Below are positions 49,593 to 60,058 of a stretch of 64,000 nt of DNA, in pieces. Every line of letters begins with the position of its first letter. Position 1 is the first letter of the stretch. The position numbers and the translations under genes were made by a program. Origin of the DNA: an uncultured bacterium (GTDB lineage: Bacteria; Bacillota; Clostridia; Lachnospirales; Lachnospiraceae); the NCBI GenBank assembly GCA_947643145.1, contig CANRVD010000003.1:59228-123227 (forward strand), read 5' to 3'. The notes below the pieces were generated by a model. The model saw only the letters and a program-made list of their open reading frames with translations. It was not told where the DNA came from and did not search any database.

Positions 49593-51698
49593 ATGGCAAT
49601 AGAACGAATTTCAAAAATTTTACTGAAAGATATGCTGTTAATCTTTGAACAGGAAACAGATTATAATCGTGTTGGATTTTATATGATTCCGGCAGATATG
49701 GAAAGTAAAGATGTCAGCAGCCAGAAATTTTATCGTATCAACAGTCTGGCACAGTTAAAACTTGTCGGAGATATGTACCCAAACTGTTATGGGCATGGAC
49801 AAACCATGCATAACTGCGAAACTTCCAATCTTTTTGAATATTCCAGTCAGAATGTGGTAGAAAGAGACGGAAAAACAATTATCACTACGGTAATGAAAGA
49901 CAAGAGAGGCTATGAGTTTGATAATATCATTACATATTATGAAGGGGAAGACAGCTTTGAAATGCGGAATACCTTTCTGAACCAAAGTAATGAAACGGTT
50001 ACTTTGGAAATGCTTTCCAGCTTTGAAATGGCAAATCTTACTCCATTTATAGAAAAAATGGCACCAAACAGTATGATGCTGCACCGTCTTCGTAGTAAAT
50101 GGAGCCACGAGGGACGCCTTGTCAGCGAACGGGTGGAAGACTTGCAGTTGGAGCCAAGCTGGTCAAACTGGTCTGTCGGGGTAGAACGCTTTGGCGCCAT
50201 AGGTTCCATGCCTGTTATGAAATATTTTCCTTTTGTTGCGATAGAGGATACTGTAAACAAAGTACTCTGGGGTGCCCAGCTTGCACATGAAGCCTCCTGG
50301 CAGATGGAAGTTTACCGTCAGGATGACGGGCTTCACATCTCTGGCGGGCTTGCCGACCGTGAATTTGGCCATTGGATGAAAGACGTTGCCTCTGGCGAAA
50401 GCTTTACATCGCCAAAAGCAATTCTTACCGTATGCTCCGGTGATATTGATTTGCTCTGCCACCGCCTTGTCACTGCTGGAGAGAAATATGTAAATGCAGG
50501 CCCAGAAGAGGAGCAGACACTTCCTATTATTTTCAATGAGTACTGTACCACATGGGGCTGCCCTTCCCATGAAAATATCTGCGAAATTGTAAATGCCATT
50601 GAAGATAAAGGATTTGATTATTTTGTAATTGACTGTGGCTGGTTTAAAGAGGACGGCATTCCTTGGGATATCAGCATGGGCGATTATACTGTTTCGCCAA
50701 CACTGTTCCCGGAAGGACTTGATAAAACCGTCTCTGCCATTAAAGATGCCGGCATGAAACCGGGCATTTGGTTTGAAATTGACAATGTCGGAAGGGCTGC
50801 CAAGGCATACCATGAAACAGAGCATCTACTAAAAAGGGATGGCAGAGTTCTTTCTACTTACAGCCGCCGTTTCTGGGATATGAATGATCCATGGGTACAG
50901 GATTATCTTGAGAAAAAGGTGATTGGTACCCTGAATGCATACGGCTTTGGCTATATGAAGATGGACTACAATGATACCATTGGAATTGGCTGTGACGGTG
51001 CAGAATCCCTTGGCGAAGGGCTTCGCCGCAATATGGATGCATCCATAAATTTTGTCAAAAAGATAAAGGAACAAGTCCCAGGCATCGTACTGGAAAACTG
51101 TGCCTCCGGCGGACACAAGCTGGAACCACTGATGATGAGTGAATGTGCAATGGCATCCTTCTCCGATGCCCATGAAACAGAAGAAATCCCAATGATTGCC
51201 GCAAACCTTCATCGGGCAATTCTCCCAAGGCAGAGCCAAATTTGGGCGGTAATCCGTCAAACCGATTCCTTAAAAAGAATCGGATATTCCATTGCCAATA
51301 CATTTCTTGGCAGAATGTGCCTGTCCGGTGATGTAACGAATTTGTCCGACGAGCAATGGGATGTGATTGAACGCGGCATTGCCTTCTACAAGGAAATTGC
51401 TCCAATCATAAAAAACGGCATCAGCCACCGTATTGGGCCAAAAATCAGCAGTGACCGCCACCCTGAAGGCTATCAGGTAATGCTTCGCATCAAGGACAAC
51501 AAGGAAGCATTAGCAGTTATCCACTGCTTTAACGGAACCCTGCCGGATTCGATTGAAGTACCACTAGCTGACGGCATTACTGACATTACCAATGTCTATT
51601 CCTATGATAAAAAAGCCGATATTTCCATTGAAGATGGAAAATTAATCTATAAACCAACAGAAAATATGTGCGCTGTTGCAGTTCACCTAATCCTATAA
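49593..51698 (+). CDS. alpha-galactosidase, GH36
   Basis: YMKMDYNDTIGIGCDG nucleophile region, LENCASGGHKLEP; start preferred at ATG 49593 with SD GAGG. Confidence 0.92.
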   Translation: MAIERISKILLKDMLLIFEQETDYNRVGFYMIPADMESKDVSSQKFYRINSLAQLKLVGDMYPNCYGHGQTMHNCETSNLFEYSSQNVVERDGKTIITTVMKDKRGYEFDNIITYYEGEDSFEMRNTFLNQSNETVTLEMLSSFEMANLTPFIEKMAPNSMMLHRLRSKWSHEGRLVSERVEDLQLEPSWSNWSVGVERFGAIGSMPVMKYFPFVAIEDTVNKVLWGAQLAHEASWQMEVYRQDDGLHISGGLADREFGHWMKDVASGESFTSPKAILTVCSGDIDLLCHRLVTAGEKYVNAGPEEEQTLPIIFNEYCTTWGCPSHENICEIVNAIEDKGFDYFVIDCGWFKEDGIPWDISMGDYTVSPTLFPEGLDKTVSAIKDAGMKPGIWFEIDNVGRAAKAYHETEHLLKRDGRVLSTYSRRFWDMNDPWVQDYLEKKVIGTLNAYGFGYMKMDYNDTIGIGCDGAESLGEGLRRNMDASINFVKKIKEQVPGIVLENCASGGHKLEPLMMSECAMASFSDAHETEEIPMIAANLHRAILPRQSQIWAVIRQTDSLKRIGYSIANTFLGRMCLSGDVTNLSDEQWDVIERGIAFYKEIAPIIKNGISHRIGPKISSDRHPEGYQVMLRIKDNKEALAVIHCFNGTLPDSIEVPLADGITDITNVYSYDKKADISIEDGKLIYKPTENMCAVAVHLIL

Positions 51699-51707
51699 GT
51701 TAAAAAA

Positions 51708-51788
51708 GGGGAATGCCAGCGCATTCCCCTAGCAAAAACGCTAAAGCGTTTTTGCTGGTGTACTTCCACTTACCGAGAACTTTTCTAT
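51708..51788 (+). repeat. intergenic double-hairpin repeat (copy 1)
   Basis: GGGGAATGC/GCATTCCCC stem, AGCAAAAACGC/GCGTTTTTGCT stem, GAGAACTTTTCTAT tail; matches 59932-60008. Confidence 0.85.
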
Positions 51789-51799
51789 CATGTAAAGTA

Positions 51800-53149
51800 T
51801 TAAAGTCTCTTCATCAACTCTTCCCTCTGTGCCTCAAATCCCGGCTTACCAAGGAGAGCGAACATGTTCTTCTTATAACTTTCCACACCTGGCTGGTTAA
51901 ACGGATTTACACCAAGGATATAACCGCTGACACCACAGGCAAATTCGAAGAAGTAGAACAACTGTCCCAAATAGAATTCATTCTGCTCCGGCACCTTAAT
52001 TGTAAGGTTAGGAACGTTACCATCCGTATGAGCAAGCTGTGTCCCCTTCATAGCACTCTTATTGATAAAATCAAGAGTCTTTCCGGTCAGATAATTCAGT
52101 CCGTCAAGATCTACCGGCTCTTCCTCAATTGTAATATCAAGAGACGGGCTTTCAAGTTCCATAACCGTTTCAAACATAATACGGCTTCCATCCTGAATAA
52201 ACTGTCCCATGGAATGGAGGTCTGTAGTAAAATCTACCGATGCAGGCAAAAGCCCTTTCTGGTCCTTACCTTCACTTTCTCCATACAACTGCTTCCACCA
52301 CTCTGACACATAGTGGAATGCCGGCTCATAATTACAAAGAATCTCAACACCCTTTCCCTTACGGAGCAGAATATTACGGATAGCTGCATACTTCATTGAT
52401 TCATTTTCTGCAAAATCTTTATTCAGGCAGATTTCCCTCATAGAAGCTGCGCCCTCCATCAGCTTATTGATATCCGCACCACTGACAGCGATTGGAAGAA
52501 GTCCTACAGCGGTCAATACAGAGAAACGTCCTCCAACATCATCCGGCACTACAAATGTTTCATAGCCTTCTTCTGTCGCAAGATTCTTTAATGCCCCTCT
52601 TGCCTTATCAGTTGTTGCATAAATTCTCTTTGCTGCGCCTTCCTTGCCATACTTCTTTTCTAACATTCCCTTAAAGATACGGAATGCTACAGCAGGCTCT
52701 GTTGTTGTACCAGACTTACTGATAATATTAACTGAGAAATCTCTGTCACCAATTAATTCAACTAACTGCTTCAGATACGTTCCGCTTAAATTATTTCCAC
52801 AATAATAAATCTCAGGAGTCTTACGGATTTCCTTAGAAACACTATTATAGAAACCATGTCTTAAAAATTCTATTGCAGCTCTTGCCCCCAGATAAGAACC
52901 ACCAATACCAATAACCAAAAGCACTTCTGAATCAGACTGGATTCTCTTTGCTGCTTCCTGAATACGTGCAAACTCTTCCTTATCGTAGTCTACCGGGAGG
53001 TCAATCCAACCTAAGAAATCATTTCCTGCACCTGTTCTTGAAAGCAATACTTCCTTTGCATCCTTTGTAATCTTCTCCATTGACTTTACTTCGTCTTCGG
53101 AGATAAATTCTTTTGCCAATGCATAATCAAATTTTACCTGACTAGCCAT
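51800..53149 (-). CDS. pgi: glucose-6-phosphate isomerase
   Basis: [34 protein letters not shown] 53149 preferred. Confidence 0.97.
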   Translation of the reverse strand: MASQVKFDYALAKEFISEDEVKSMEKITKDAKEVLLSRTGAGNDFLGWIDLPVDYDKEEFARIQEAAKRIQSDSEVLLVIGIGGSYLGARAAIEFLRHGFYNSVSKEIRKTPEIYYCGNNLSGTYLKQLVELIGDRDFSVNIISKSGTTTEPAVAFRIFKGMLEKKYGKEGAAKRIYATTDKARGALKNLATEEGYETFVVPDDVGGRFSVLTAVGLLPIAVSGADINKLMEGAASMREICLNKDFAENESMKYAAIRNILLRKGKGVEILCNYEPAFHYVSEWWKQLYGESEGKDQKGLLPASVDFTTDLHSMGQFIQDGSRIMFETVMELESPSLDITIEEEPVDLDGLNYLTGKTLDFINKSAMKGTQLAHTDGNVPNLTIKVPEQNEFYLGQLFYFFEFACGVSGYILGVNPFNQPGVESYKKNMFALLGKPGFEAQREELMKRL

Positions 53150-53256
53150 AACTCCTCCAATCCGCCGCACCCCTGCGGCAAGCTTTATACTACATTTCAT
53201 TCTAAACAATTCCTGTCCCCAAGTCAAGAACTGTGGAAAAAATTATAGTAACTATC

Positions 53257-54600
53257 TTAAACTCTCTCCTGCTCCAGATTGCCAAACTTCGTAAGGTTTG
53301 ATAACCATGCAAGCTTTACCTTACCTGTAGGGCCGTTTCTCTGCTTAGCGATAATAATCTCTGCAACACCCTTTTCCTCTGTATCGGGATTATAATATTC
53401 ATCCCTGTACAGAAACATTACCATATCTGCATCCTGCTCAATCGCCCCCGACTCACGCAAATCCGAAAGCATCGGACGCTTGTCCGGCCGCTGCTCTACC
53501 GCACGCGACAACTGCGACAATGCAATTACCGGGATATTTAATTCCCTCGCCATAACCTTCAGTGCACGTGAAATATCAGAAATCTCCTGCTGGCGGCTGT
53601 CTCCTCTCCGCCTGCCAGAGCCGCTCATCAGCTGCAGATAGTCAATAATCACAAGGTCCAAACCTTTGCTTAATTTCAATTTACGGCACTTGGAACGAAG
53701 CTCTGCTGCCGTAATACCAGATGTGTCATCTATCACTAAATTCGTATTTCCAATGCGGCGCACGCTGTCTACTACCTTTACCCAGTCCTCATCCTCCAGA
53801 TTTCCGGTACGCAGCTTTTGTGAATCCACGCGGGAATTCATGGCAAGCATACGTTTCACAAGCTGCTCCTTACTCATTTCCAAACTAAAAAGGGCAACGG
53901 TACTGGCGCTGTGTATTGCAATATGTTCAATCAAATTCAGGATAAATGCAGTCTTTCCCATGGCTGGACGCGCTGCAATCAAAACCAAATCGGACTTTTG
54001 AAGTCCGGCTGTCTTATAATCCAAATCGCGAAATCCTGTCTCAATCCCTGTGATATGCCCTTCCTGCTTCGATGCTCTTGAAATCTCATCCAAGGTACGA
54101 AGTACTACCTGCCCAATTGGCTCAAACTCATTCACGGAACGCTGCTGCAGTACATCAAACAAATTTTTCTCCGCCTCGTCCAGTATATCCTCCAAGGGCT
54201 GGTTATCCAGATAGCAGGTGCCTGAAACCTTTTCCGTTGCCTGAATCAGCCTCCGAAGTACTGCCTTTTCATGAACAATGTCGGCATAATGCTTTGCATT
54301 TGCAGAAGTCGGCACGCTAAGGGTAAGATCTGCCAAAAATTCCGTACTGGACAACTCTGGCGAACATTCCATCTCCCGCAGCTTATTCTGAAGCGTAACC
54401 AAATCCGTTGCAACTCCGGCGCGGTACAAATCTACCAGTGCCTGAAACAACTCTCCATACTGCCCCTGATAAAAATCCTCCGCTGAAAGAATTTCTGAAC
54501 TTGTTAATATTGCATCCTTATCCATCATCATGGAGCCAATCACAGCACGCTCTGCCTCTACGCTGTGAGGTGGTATTCTCTTAATTAGTGCCTCATCCAT
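53257..54600 (-). CDS. dnaB: replicative DNA helicase
   Basis: PPHSVEAERAVIGSMM; AARPAMGKTAF; DYLQLMSGSG. Confidence 0.98.
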   Translation of the reverse strand: MDEALIKRIPPHSVEAERAVIGSMMMDKDAILTSSEILSAEDFYQGQYGELFQALVDLYRAGVATDLVTLQNKLREMECSPELSSTEFLADLTLSVPTSANAKHYADIVHEKAVLRRLIQATEKVSGTCYLDNQPLEDILDEAEKNLFDVLQQRSVNEFEPIGQVVLRTLDEISRASKQEGHITGIETGFRDLDYKTAGLQKSDLVLIAARPAMGKTAFILNLIEHIAIHSASTVALFSLEMSKEQLVKRMLAMNSRVDSQKLRTGNLEDEDWVKVVDSVRRIGNTNLVIDDTSGITAAELRSKCRKLKLSKGLDLVIIDYLQLMSGSGRRRGDSRQQEISDISRALKVMARELNIPVIALSQLSRAVEQRPDKRPMLSDLRESGAIEQDADMVMFLYRDEYYNPDTEEKGVAEIIIAKQRNGPTGKVKLAWLSNLTKFGNLEQERV

Positions 54601-54662
54601 GCAAAACCCCATTTCTCTGCACACTAACTACTACAGGTTATTATCTACAGCTATCCTAAATC

Positions 54663-55109
54663 TTATGCTTCCTTAACAATTACCTTCAATTCTCCGGTTA
54701 CTTTTGGATGCAGTTTAATTGGCATTGTAAAGATTCCCGGACTTTTAATCGGAACATCCAGAACCATCTTCTTCTTATCCAAATCATAACCAAGCTGCTC
54801 CTTTGCTGCCGCAGCCAGCTCCTTTGTCGAAACAGAGCCAAAACTTCTGCCGCCGGAACCTGTTTTAATAGACACCGTAATAGATTTTTCCTTTAATTCC
54901 TCCGCAAAAGCCTTTGCAGCCTCTAACTTCTCCTTAGCAAGTTTTTCCTCATGCTGCTTCTGCAGCTTCAAATCATTCCTATTCTTTGCTGTTGCCTCTA
55001 CACCAAGCTTCTTTTTAATTAAAAAGTTCCTTGCATATCCTTCACTGACCGTAACCATTTCTCCCTTTTTCCCAAGAGATTTTACATCTTCCAATAAAAT
55101 AATTTCCAT
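54663..55109 (-). CDS. rplI: 50S ribosomal protein L9
   Basis: [31 protein letters not shown]. Confidence 0.98.
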   Translation of the reverse strand: MEIILLEDVKSLGKKGEMVTVSEGYARNFLIKKKLGVEATAKNRNDLKLQKQHEEKLAKEKLEAAKAFAEELKEKSITVSIKTGSGGRSFGSVSTKELAAAAKEQLGYDLDKKKMVLDVPIKSPGIFTMPIKLHPKVTGELKVIVKEA

Positions 55110-55110
55110 T

Positions 55111-57192
55111 TTATGCCTCTCCTTCCGTAATCATATTATCTATTGTCTCACGGATAATGTCTTTTGCCTCTTTCGTTGACATATCCTTAAGCTGTGCCCC
55201 TGCTACATTGATATGGCCGCCGCCGCCCAGACGTTCCATCATAACCTGTACATTTAGTTCATCAATAGAACGGGCGCTGATATAAATCTTTCCATTATAT
55301 TTTGTCAATACAAAAGATGCCTTCACACCTTTAATATCCAAAAGCGAATTTGCAATTTTGGCGCCCAGCACCGTCGGACTTTCCACTCCCTGCGAGGAGC
55401 TTTCTGCAATAGCAAATTCCCCTCTGTACAGCTCTGTATCCTGAATGGCTGCCGCTTTAATCTTATATTCGTTCAAATCTTCGCGGAATGCCTTTCTGAC
55501 GCGGACTGCATCCGCTCCATTCCTTCGCAGATAGGCCATTGCTTCAAAGGTACGCACACCTGTCTTATTTGTGAAATAATTGGTATCAACCATAATTCCT
55601 GCATACATAGCCTCTGCTTCCGCCGCATGAAGGCGCAGCCCATTGCCAATATACTGGGAAATCTCCGCAACCATTTCTGATGCTGAAGATGCATATGGCT
55701 CAATATAAAACAATACCGCTTTTGTAATTGCATCTCCCGCCTGCCTGTGGTGGTCGATTACCACAACCGACTGTGCCAAATCAATCAGCTCTGGACACTC
55801 CGTGTAGCTCCCTTTATTGACATCTACAATCACTAACAGTGTAGAATCATCCACCAGTTCCTTTGCTTTTTCAGCATCTATCCACATATCACTTTCATAT
55901 TCTTTGGTATCAAAACGTACCCTGATTGGCTCTACAGAGCTTGTTATCTCCCCCAAAACAATATGTGCCTTGCGGTTCAAAGTCTTTGCAATACGGTAAA
56001 TACCTACCGATGCCCCAAAAGAATCCATATCTCCTATGGAATGTCCCATAACCAGCACACGTTCCTTGCCCTCTATCAGTTCTTTTAAAACATGTGCCTT
56101 GACACGCGCCTTGACACGTGTATTTCTTTCAATCTGAACACGCTTGCCGCCAAAAAACTGCTCCTTATCCCCGTTTTTCACAACCGCCTGGTCTCCGCCG
56201 CGTCCCAGTGCCAAATCCATAGCCGCCCTCGCATACTCGTAACGCTCCATATAGGTTCCCTTGCCTACACCAATACCAATACTGATAGTTGCCGTCTGGT
56301 CATTTCCCAAATTAATATTCCGTACTTCTTCTAATATGGTAAAACGGCTTTCCATCAATCCTTCCAAATGCTTCTGTTTAAAGGCAAAGAAAAATTTATC
56401 CTTTTCTAACTTTTTTGAAATGGCATCAATCCTCTGCATATACTTGTTGACTTTGCGGTCAATCAGTGCAACCGTCAGAGACTGGCGGACCTCGTCAATG
56501 CTGTCAATCAGTTCTTCGTAATTATCAATATATAATAACCCAACGACAAGATTTTCCGCATCACGTACCTTCTCGAGATTAATTACTTCTGTCTCTTCAT
56601 ACATACACATGGCTATAATGCGCTTATTTTCTATCAAATGGTCAAACTCCAGCGCCTCGTCAGAAATCCCTTTCCCTTCGCTAACCACAAGACTTAATAC
56701 ACAGCGGTAATATCTTTCCTGTGCCTGTACATGGACTACCTTATTTTCGGAGTCTTTCGGAAGCTTCCCAAAACTGATTTCTGGAAAAATATTACTAATT
56801 CCCCTTCTTGCCGATTTTTTGTTCACAATAACCTCTAAAAGCTTATCGTTTCCCCATAAAAGCTGTCCCTCTTCACTCAATACCCCATATGGAATATCCA
56901 TTTCTTTTATCATGCTCATCTGCATCTGTCCATAATTTGATGCAAATTCAATTAAATCCCGGCGAATCTTTTTTCTGCCGCCCCAATTAAAAACAGCCAC
57001 TATCAAAAGAGATGCTATCCAGTAAATTCCCCCAATATAACCAGCCTTTCTGTTAATCAGAAAAATCTGGATATCCATGATTAGAAAAAGAATACTTAAG
57101 AATATTGTGAGGTTCCAATAGGTTTGTAACAACCCCTTTCTTTTCATTCCTCGTTTCATTTCCCTGTTCTCCATTCTTTTGCCAGCATACAA
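55111..57192 (-). CDS. gdpP: DHH family phosphoesterase, GdpP-type c-di-AMP phosphodiesterase
   Basis: Two TMs, degenerate GGDEF, DHH domain [23 protein letters not shown]; adjacent to rplI-dnaB. Confidence 0.93.
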   Translation of the reverse strand: MYAGKRMENREMKRGMKRKGLLQTYWNLTIFLSILFLIMDIQIFLINRKAGYIGGIYWIASLLIVAVFNWGGRKKIRRDLIEFASNYGQMQMSMIKEMDIPYGVLSEEGQLLWGNDKLLEVIVNKKSARRGISNIFPEISFGKLPKDSENKVVHVQAQERYYRCVLSLVVSEGKGISDEALEFDHLIENKRIIAMCMYEETEVINLEKVRDAENLVVGLLYIDNYEELIDSIDEVRQSLTVALIDRKVNKYMQRIDAISKKLEKDKFFFAFKQKHLEGLMESRFTILEEVRNINLGNDQTATISIGIGVGKGTYMERYEYARAAMDLALGRGGDQAVVKNGDKEQFFGGKRVQIERNTRVKARVKAHVLKELIEGKERVLVMGHSIGDMDSFGASVGIYRIAKTLNRKAHIVLGEITSSVEPIRVRFDTKEYESDMWIDAEKAKELVDDSTLLVIVDVNKGSYTECPELIDLAQSVVVIDHHRQAGDAITKAVLFYIEPYASSASEMVAEISQYIGNGLRLHAAEAEAMYAGIMVDTNYFTNKTGVRTFEAMAYLRRNGADAVRVRKAFREDLNEYKIKAAAIQDTELYRGEFAIAESSSQGVESPTVLGAKIANSLLDIKGVKASFVLTKYNGKIYISARSIDELNVQVMMERLGGGGHINVAGAQLKDMSTKEAKDIIRETIDNMITEGEA

Positions 57193-57252
57193 AAAACTTC
57201 TATATGCAATAGATTGCAGGCTTCGCTGGCAAATCTGTTGCTATGAATTATA

Positions 57253-58131
57253 TCATCTATTCAAATCTCCGTCAAACCACCAGCGTCCCGAAGCTCCGCA
57301 TGGCAGTACCAGTCCGTTGCCTGACACCGGAAGCCCAATCTCCTGAGCTTCTGCCATTCCTCCAAACTTTGGACAAATCTCTGACTGAATCATATAGTTT
57401 AACACCGCTGGCTGTAACCCTGTTGTATACGAATTAATCAGGAAAAATAACGGCTGAGCCGATAAAAGCTTTGTACAAAGCTGTATAAAAGAATAAATTC
57501 CTTCCTCTATCTTCCAAATTTCCCCTTTTGGCCCTCTGCCATAAGAAGGCGGGTCCATAATAATGCCATCATAATGATTTCCGCGCCGTATTTCCCTCTC
57601 GACAAATTTAACACAATCATCAACCAGCCAGCGAATCGGCGCTTCCCCCAAACCGGATGCTGCTGCATTCTCCTTTGCCCAGTTAACCATCCCTTTGGAA
57701 GCATCTACATGGGTTACAGAAGCACCTGCCTCCGCTGCTGCAAGAGTCGCTCCACCGGTATACGCAAAGAGATTTAACACTTTAACCGGCCTTCCGGAAT
57801 TCCTGATTCGCTCGCCAAACCAATCCCAGTTAACTGCCTGTTCTGGAAACAGTCCTGTATGTTTAAACTTGAAGGGCTGCAAATGAAATGTAAGTGATTT
57901 ATACTGAATTTTCCATGTATCCGGCAAATCAAAAAACTCCCATTCGCCACCACCCTTGCTACTTCTATGATAATGGGCATTCCTGTTTCTCCATCCTTTA
58001 TGTTCCTTTGGTGTATTCCATATAACCTGCGGATCCGGACGAACTAAAAGATATTTTCCCCACCGCTCCAACTTCTCTCCTGCCGAAGTATCTATTACCT
58101 CGTAATCCTTCCAATGATTGGCAATCCACAT
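57253..58131 (-). CDS. class I SAM-dependent rRNA methyltransferase (RlmI-like)
   Basis: VLNLFAYTGGATLAAAEAGASVTHVDASKGMVNWAKENA, IIMDPPSYGRGPKGEIWKIEE; ATG 58131 preferred. Confidence 0.88.
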   Translation of the reverse strand: MWIANHWKDYEVIDTSAGEKLERWGKYLLVRPDPQVIWNTPKEHKGWRNRNAHYHRSSKGGGEWEFFDLPDTWKIQYKSLTFHLQPFKFKHTGLFPEQAVNWDWFGERIRNSGRPVKVLNLFAYTGGATLAAAEAGASVTHVDASKGMVNWAKENAAASGLGEAPIRWLVDDCVKFVEREIRRGNHYDGIIMDPPSYGRGPKGEIWKIEEGIYSFIQLCTKLLSAQPLFFLINSYTTGLQPAVLNYMIQSEICPKFGGMAEAQEIGLPVSGNGLVLPCGASGRWWFDGDLNR

Positions 58132-58317
58132 ATTCATCCTCATTTCTACGCTGTTTTTAATGGTTCCGCCCTCTATTATAGCCGACTCCCGACATGTGCG
58201 CAACTATCTTGTTACTGTTCACTTCGTGACAGCAACACCGTCTTGTCTGTTTTCAGGAAATACGGTATACTTATGGTGTTGTGCAGGCAAGAAAAAAGAG
58301 ATAGAAACGAGGATTAT

Positions 58318-59244
58318 ATGGCAATTCAAAACCAGTTCCATACCATCACCTTCGATGATGAAGAAGCAAGGCAGTACCTATGCAAAAAGTGCGGTGCTGT
58401 TTTGGTAACAGATAACCATACCGCGGCAGACATCTGCTGCTTCTGTGGTTCACCTATGACATCTGGCGGGCGTATCTCCGGAGATTACGCTCCATCCAAG
58501 GTAATTCCTTTTACTATTTCCAGAAAGGAAGCAGTAAAAGCCTTTCAAAAGTGGCGCCGTAAGTTGAAATTTTCCCCAGAGGATTTTACCAAAGAGAAAC
58601 ATGCAAAAAAAGTAGTAGGCATATATATTCCTTTCTGGCTGTCTGATTTGCACTGTCAGGGAGAAGCAAACCTTCAGTGCACAAAATCCCAGATAAAAGG
58701 CACGGGAGAAGACGCTGTTACGGAAACCTCTTACTTCGACATATATCGACAAATAGATTTATCTTTAGACAGCATTCCAGTATATGCTTCTAATAAAGTA
58801 ACCGACAAAATTCTACAGGCACTGGAGCCCTTTGACTATTCTGCTGCAAAAGCCTTTCATGCTTCTGCTTTAGCGGGCTTTATCGCTGAGAAATACAGTT
58901 ACACAGACAAAGAAATACTTCCACAGATAACAAAACGCGCAGAAGAATATATGGATGAGTATATTACTACAACGATAACCGGTTATGATTCTGTAAGCTT
59001 CACCGCCAGAAAGTATCACATTTCACAGACTGCTATAAACTATATACTGCTTCCTGTCTGGTTGGTTTATTATGACTATAATAATGATGAATATATCTTT
59101 GCTGTCAATGGACAGACAGGGAAGCTTGCAACGATTCCACCCCGTTCTGTTTCCAAAATTGCCGTTTCCATTGGATTACTCATGGTATTTTTCTTTTGTA
59201 TCTTTCGAATTATTACTGTATTGCTGGGAGGCCCTTTATTATGA
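58318..59244 (+). CDS. zinc-ribbon membrane protein, unknown function
   Basis: YLCKKCGAVLVTDNHTAADICCFCGSPM zinc ribbon, C-terminal TM. Confidence 0.75.
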   Translation: MAIQNQFHTITFDDEEARQYLCKKCGAVLVTDNHTAADICCFCGSPMTSGGRISGDYAPSKVIPFTISRKEAVKAFQKWRRKLKFSPEDFTKEKHAKKVVGIYIPFWLSDLHCQGEANLQCTKSQIKGTGEDAVTETSYFDIYRQIDLSLDSIPVYASNKVTDKILQALEPFDYSAAKAFHASALAGFIAEKYSYTDKEILPQITKRAEEYMDEYITTTITGYDSVSFTARKYHISQTAINYILLPVWLVYYDYNNDEYIFAVNGQTGKLATIPPRSVSKIAVSIGLLMVFFFCIFRIITVLLGGPLL

Positions 59245-59927
59245 TGAAAAATTGCTATAAATATTTAACGCTTTTGGGATTATTTTTATTTTCTGTTCTG
59301 GCTGTCAGTCGTAATGCGAGTGCCGATACTGTCATTGCAGACAGCGCAAATATGCTTACGGCAAATGAAATACAGGAACTGCAAAATTACTGTGACACAA
59401 TCCTAAAGCTTCATGACACCTCCATTTATATTGTGACTTCTAAAAAAATTGGCGCTGATGATAACTACAAAGATTATATGAACCAAATCGTCAAAGATAA
59501 TAATACTCCCAAAAATATGGTACTTCTTTTTGTCAGTACAAAAGAAGATACGCCATTCTGTCAGATTCTTGGAAATGGCAAAGCCCATAATTATATGATA
59601 CAGGATAGATGCGATACCATTATCAAACGTATGCATAGCAGCTTAGCAGATAAGGACTACTTTTCTGCCCTGAAGACTTTCTGTCAGGAAACACAGCGGT
59701 ACATGAACAAAACCCCCAAGTTTGATAATTTCTTTTTCCACCCTGTTCCACAGCTAATCTTTAGTCTCTTTCTCAGTATTGCTATTATCTTTTTCATGAC
59801 GAGAAGTCCTGCTGGCAAAACGACTACCGACAATCATCTGCGCTTAAACTGCCAGCATTCGAAGCTGCTTGGAGAAATCGACCATTTCTCCCATACTACT
59901 GTCAGCCGGGTCAAAAAAGAGATTTAA
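59241..59927 (+). CDS. TPM domain-containing membrane protein
   Basis: Signal peptide, VIADSANMLTANEIQELQNYCDTILKLHDTSIYIVTSKKIG, C-terminal TM; overlaps preceding gene. Confidence 0.75.
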   Translation: MMKNCYKYLTLLGLFLFSVLAVSRNASADTVIADSANMLTANEIQELQNYCDTILKLHDTSIYIVTSKKIGADDNYKDYMNQIVKDNNTPKNMVLLFVSTKEDTPFCQILGNGKAHNYMIQDRCDTIIKRMHSSLADKDYFSALKTFCQETQRYMNKTPKFDNFFFHPVPQLIFSLFLSIAIIFFMTRSPAGKTTTDNHLRLNCQHSKLLGEIDHFSHTTVSRVKKEI

Positions 59928-59931
59928 AAAA

Positions 59932-60041
59932 GGGGAATGCTAACGCATTCCCCTAGCAAAAAGCTTCGCTTTTTGTTGGTGTCCCCTACACATTGAGAAC
60001 TTTCCTATAAGTTAAAAAAGGGGAATGCGTTAACATTCCCC
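59932..60041 (+). repeat. intergenic double-hairpin repeat (copy 2) plus third hairpin
   Basis: GGGGAATGC/GCATTCCCC, AGCAAAAAGC/GCTTTTTGTT, GAGAACTTTCCTAT, then GGGGAATG/CATTCCCC. Confidence 0.85.
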
Positions 60042-60058
60042 TGACTAATATCCCAACA

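Noticed and set aside
50163-50825. 220-aa minus ORF inside the alpha-galactosidase gene
   Set aside because: Shadow ORF of a GH36 gene with clear motifs.
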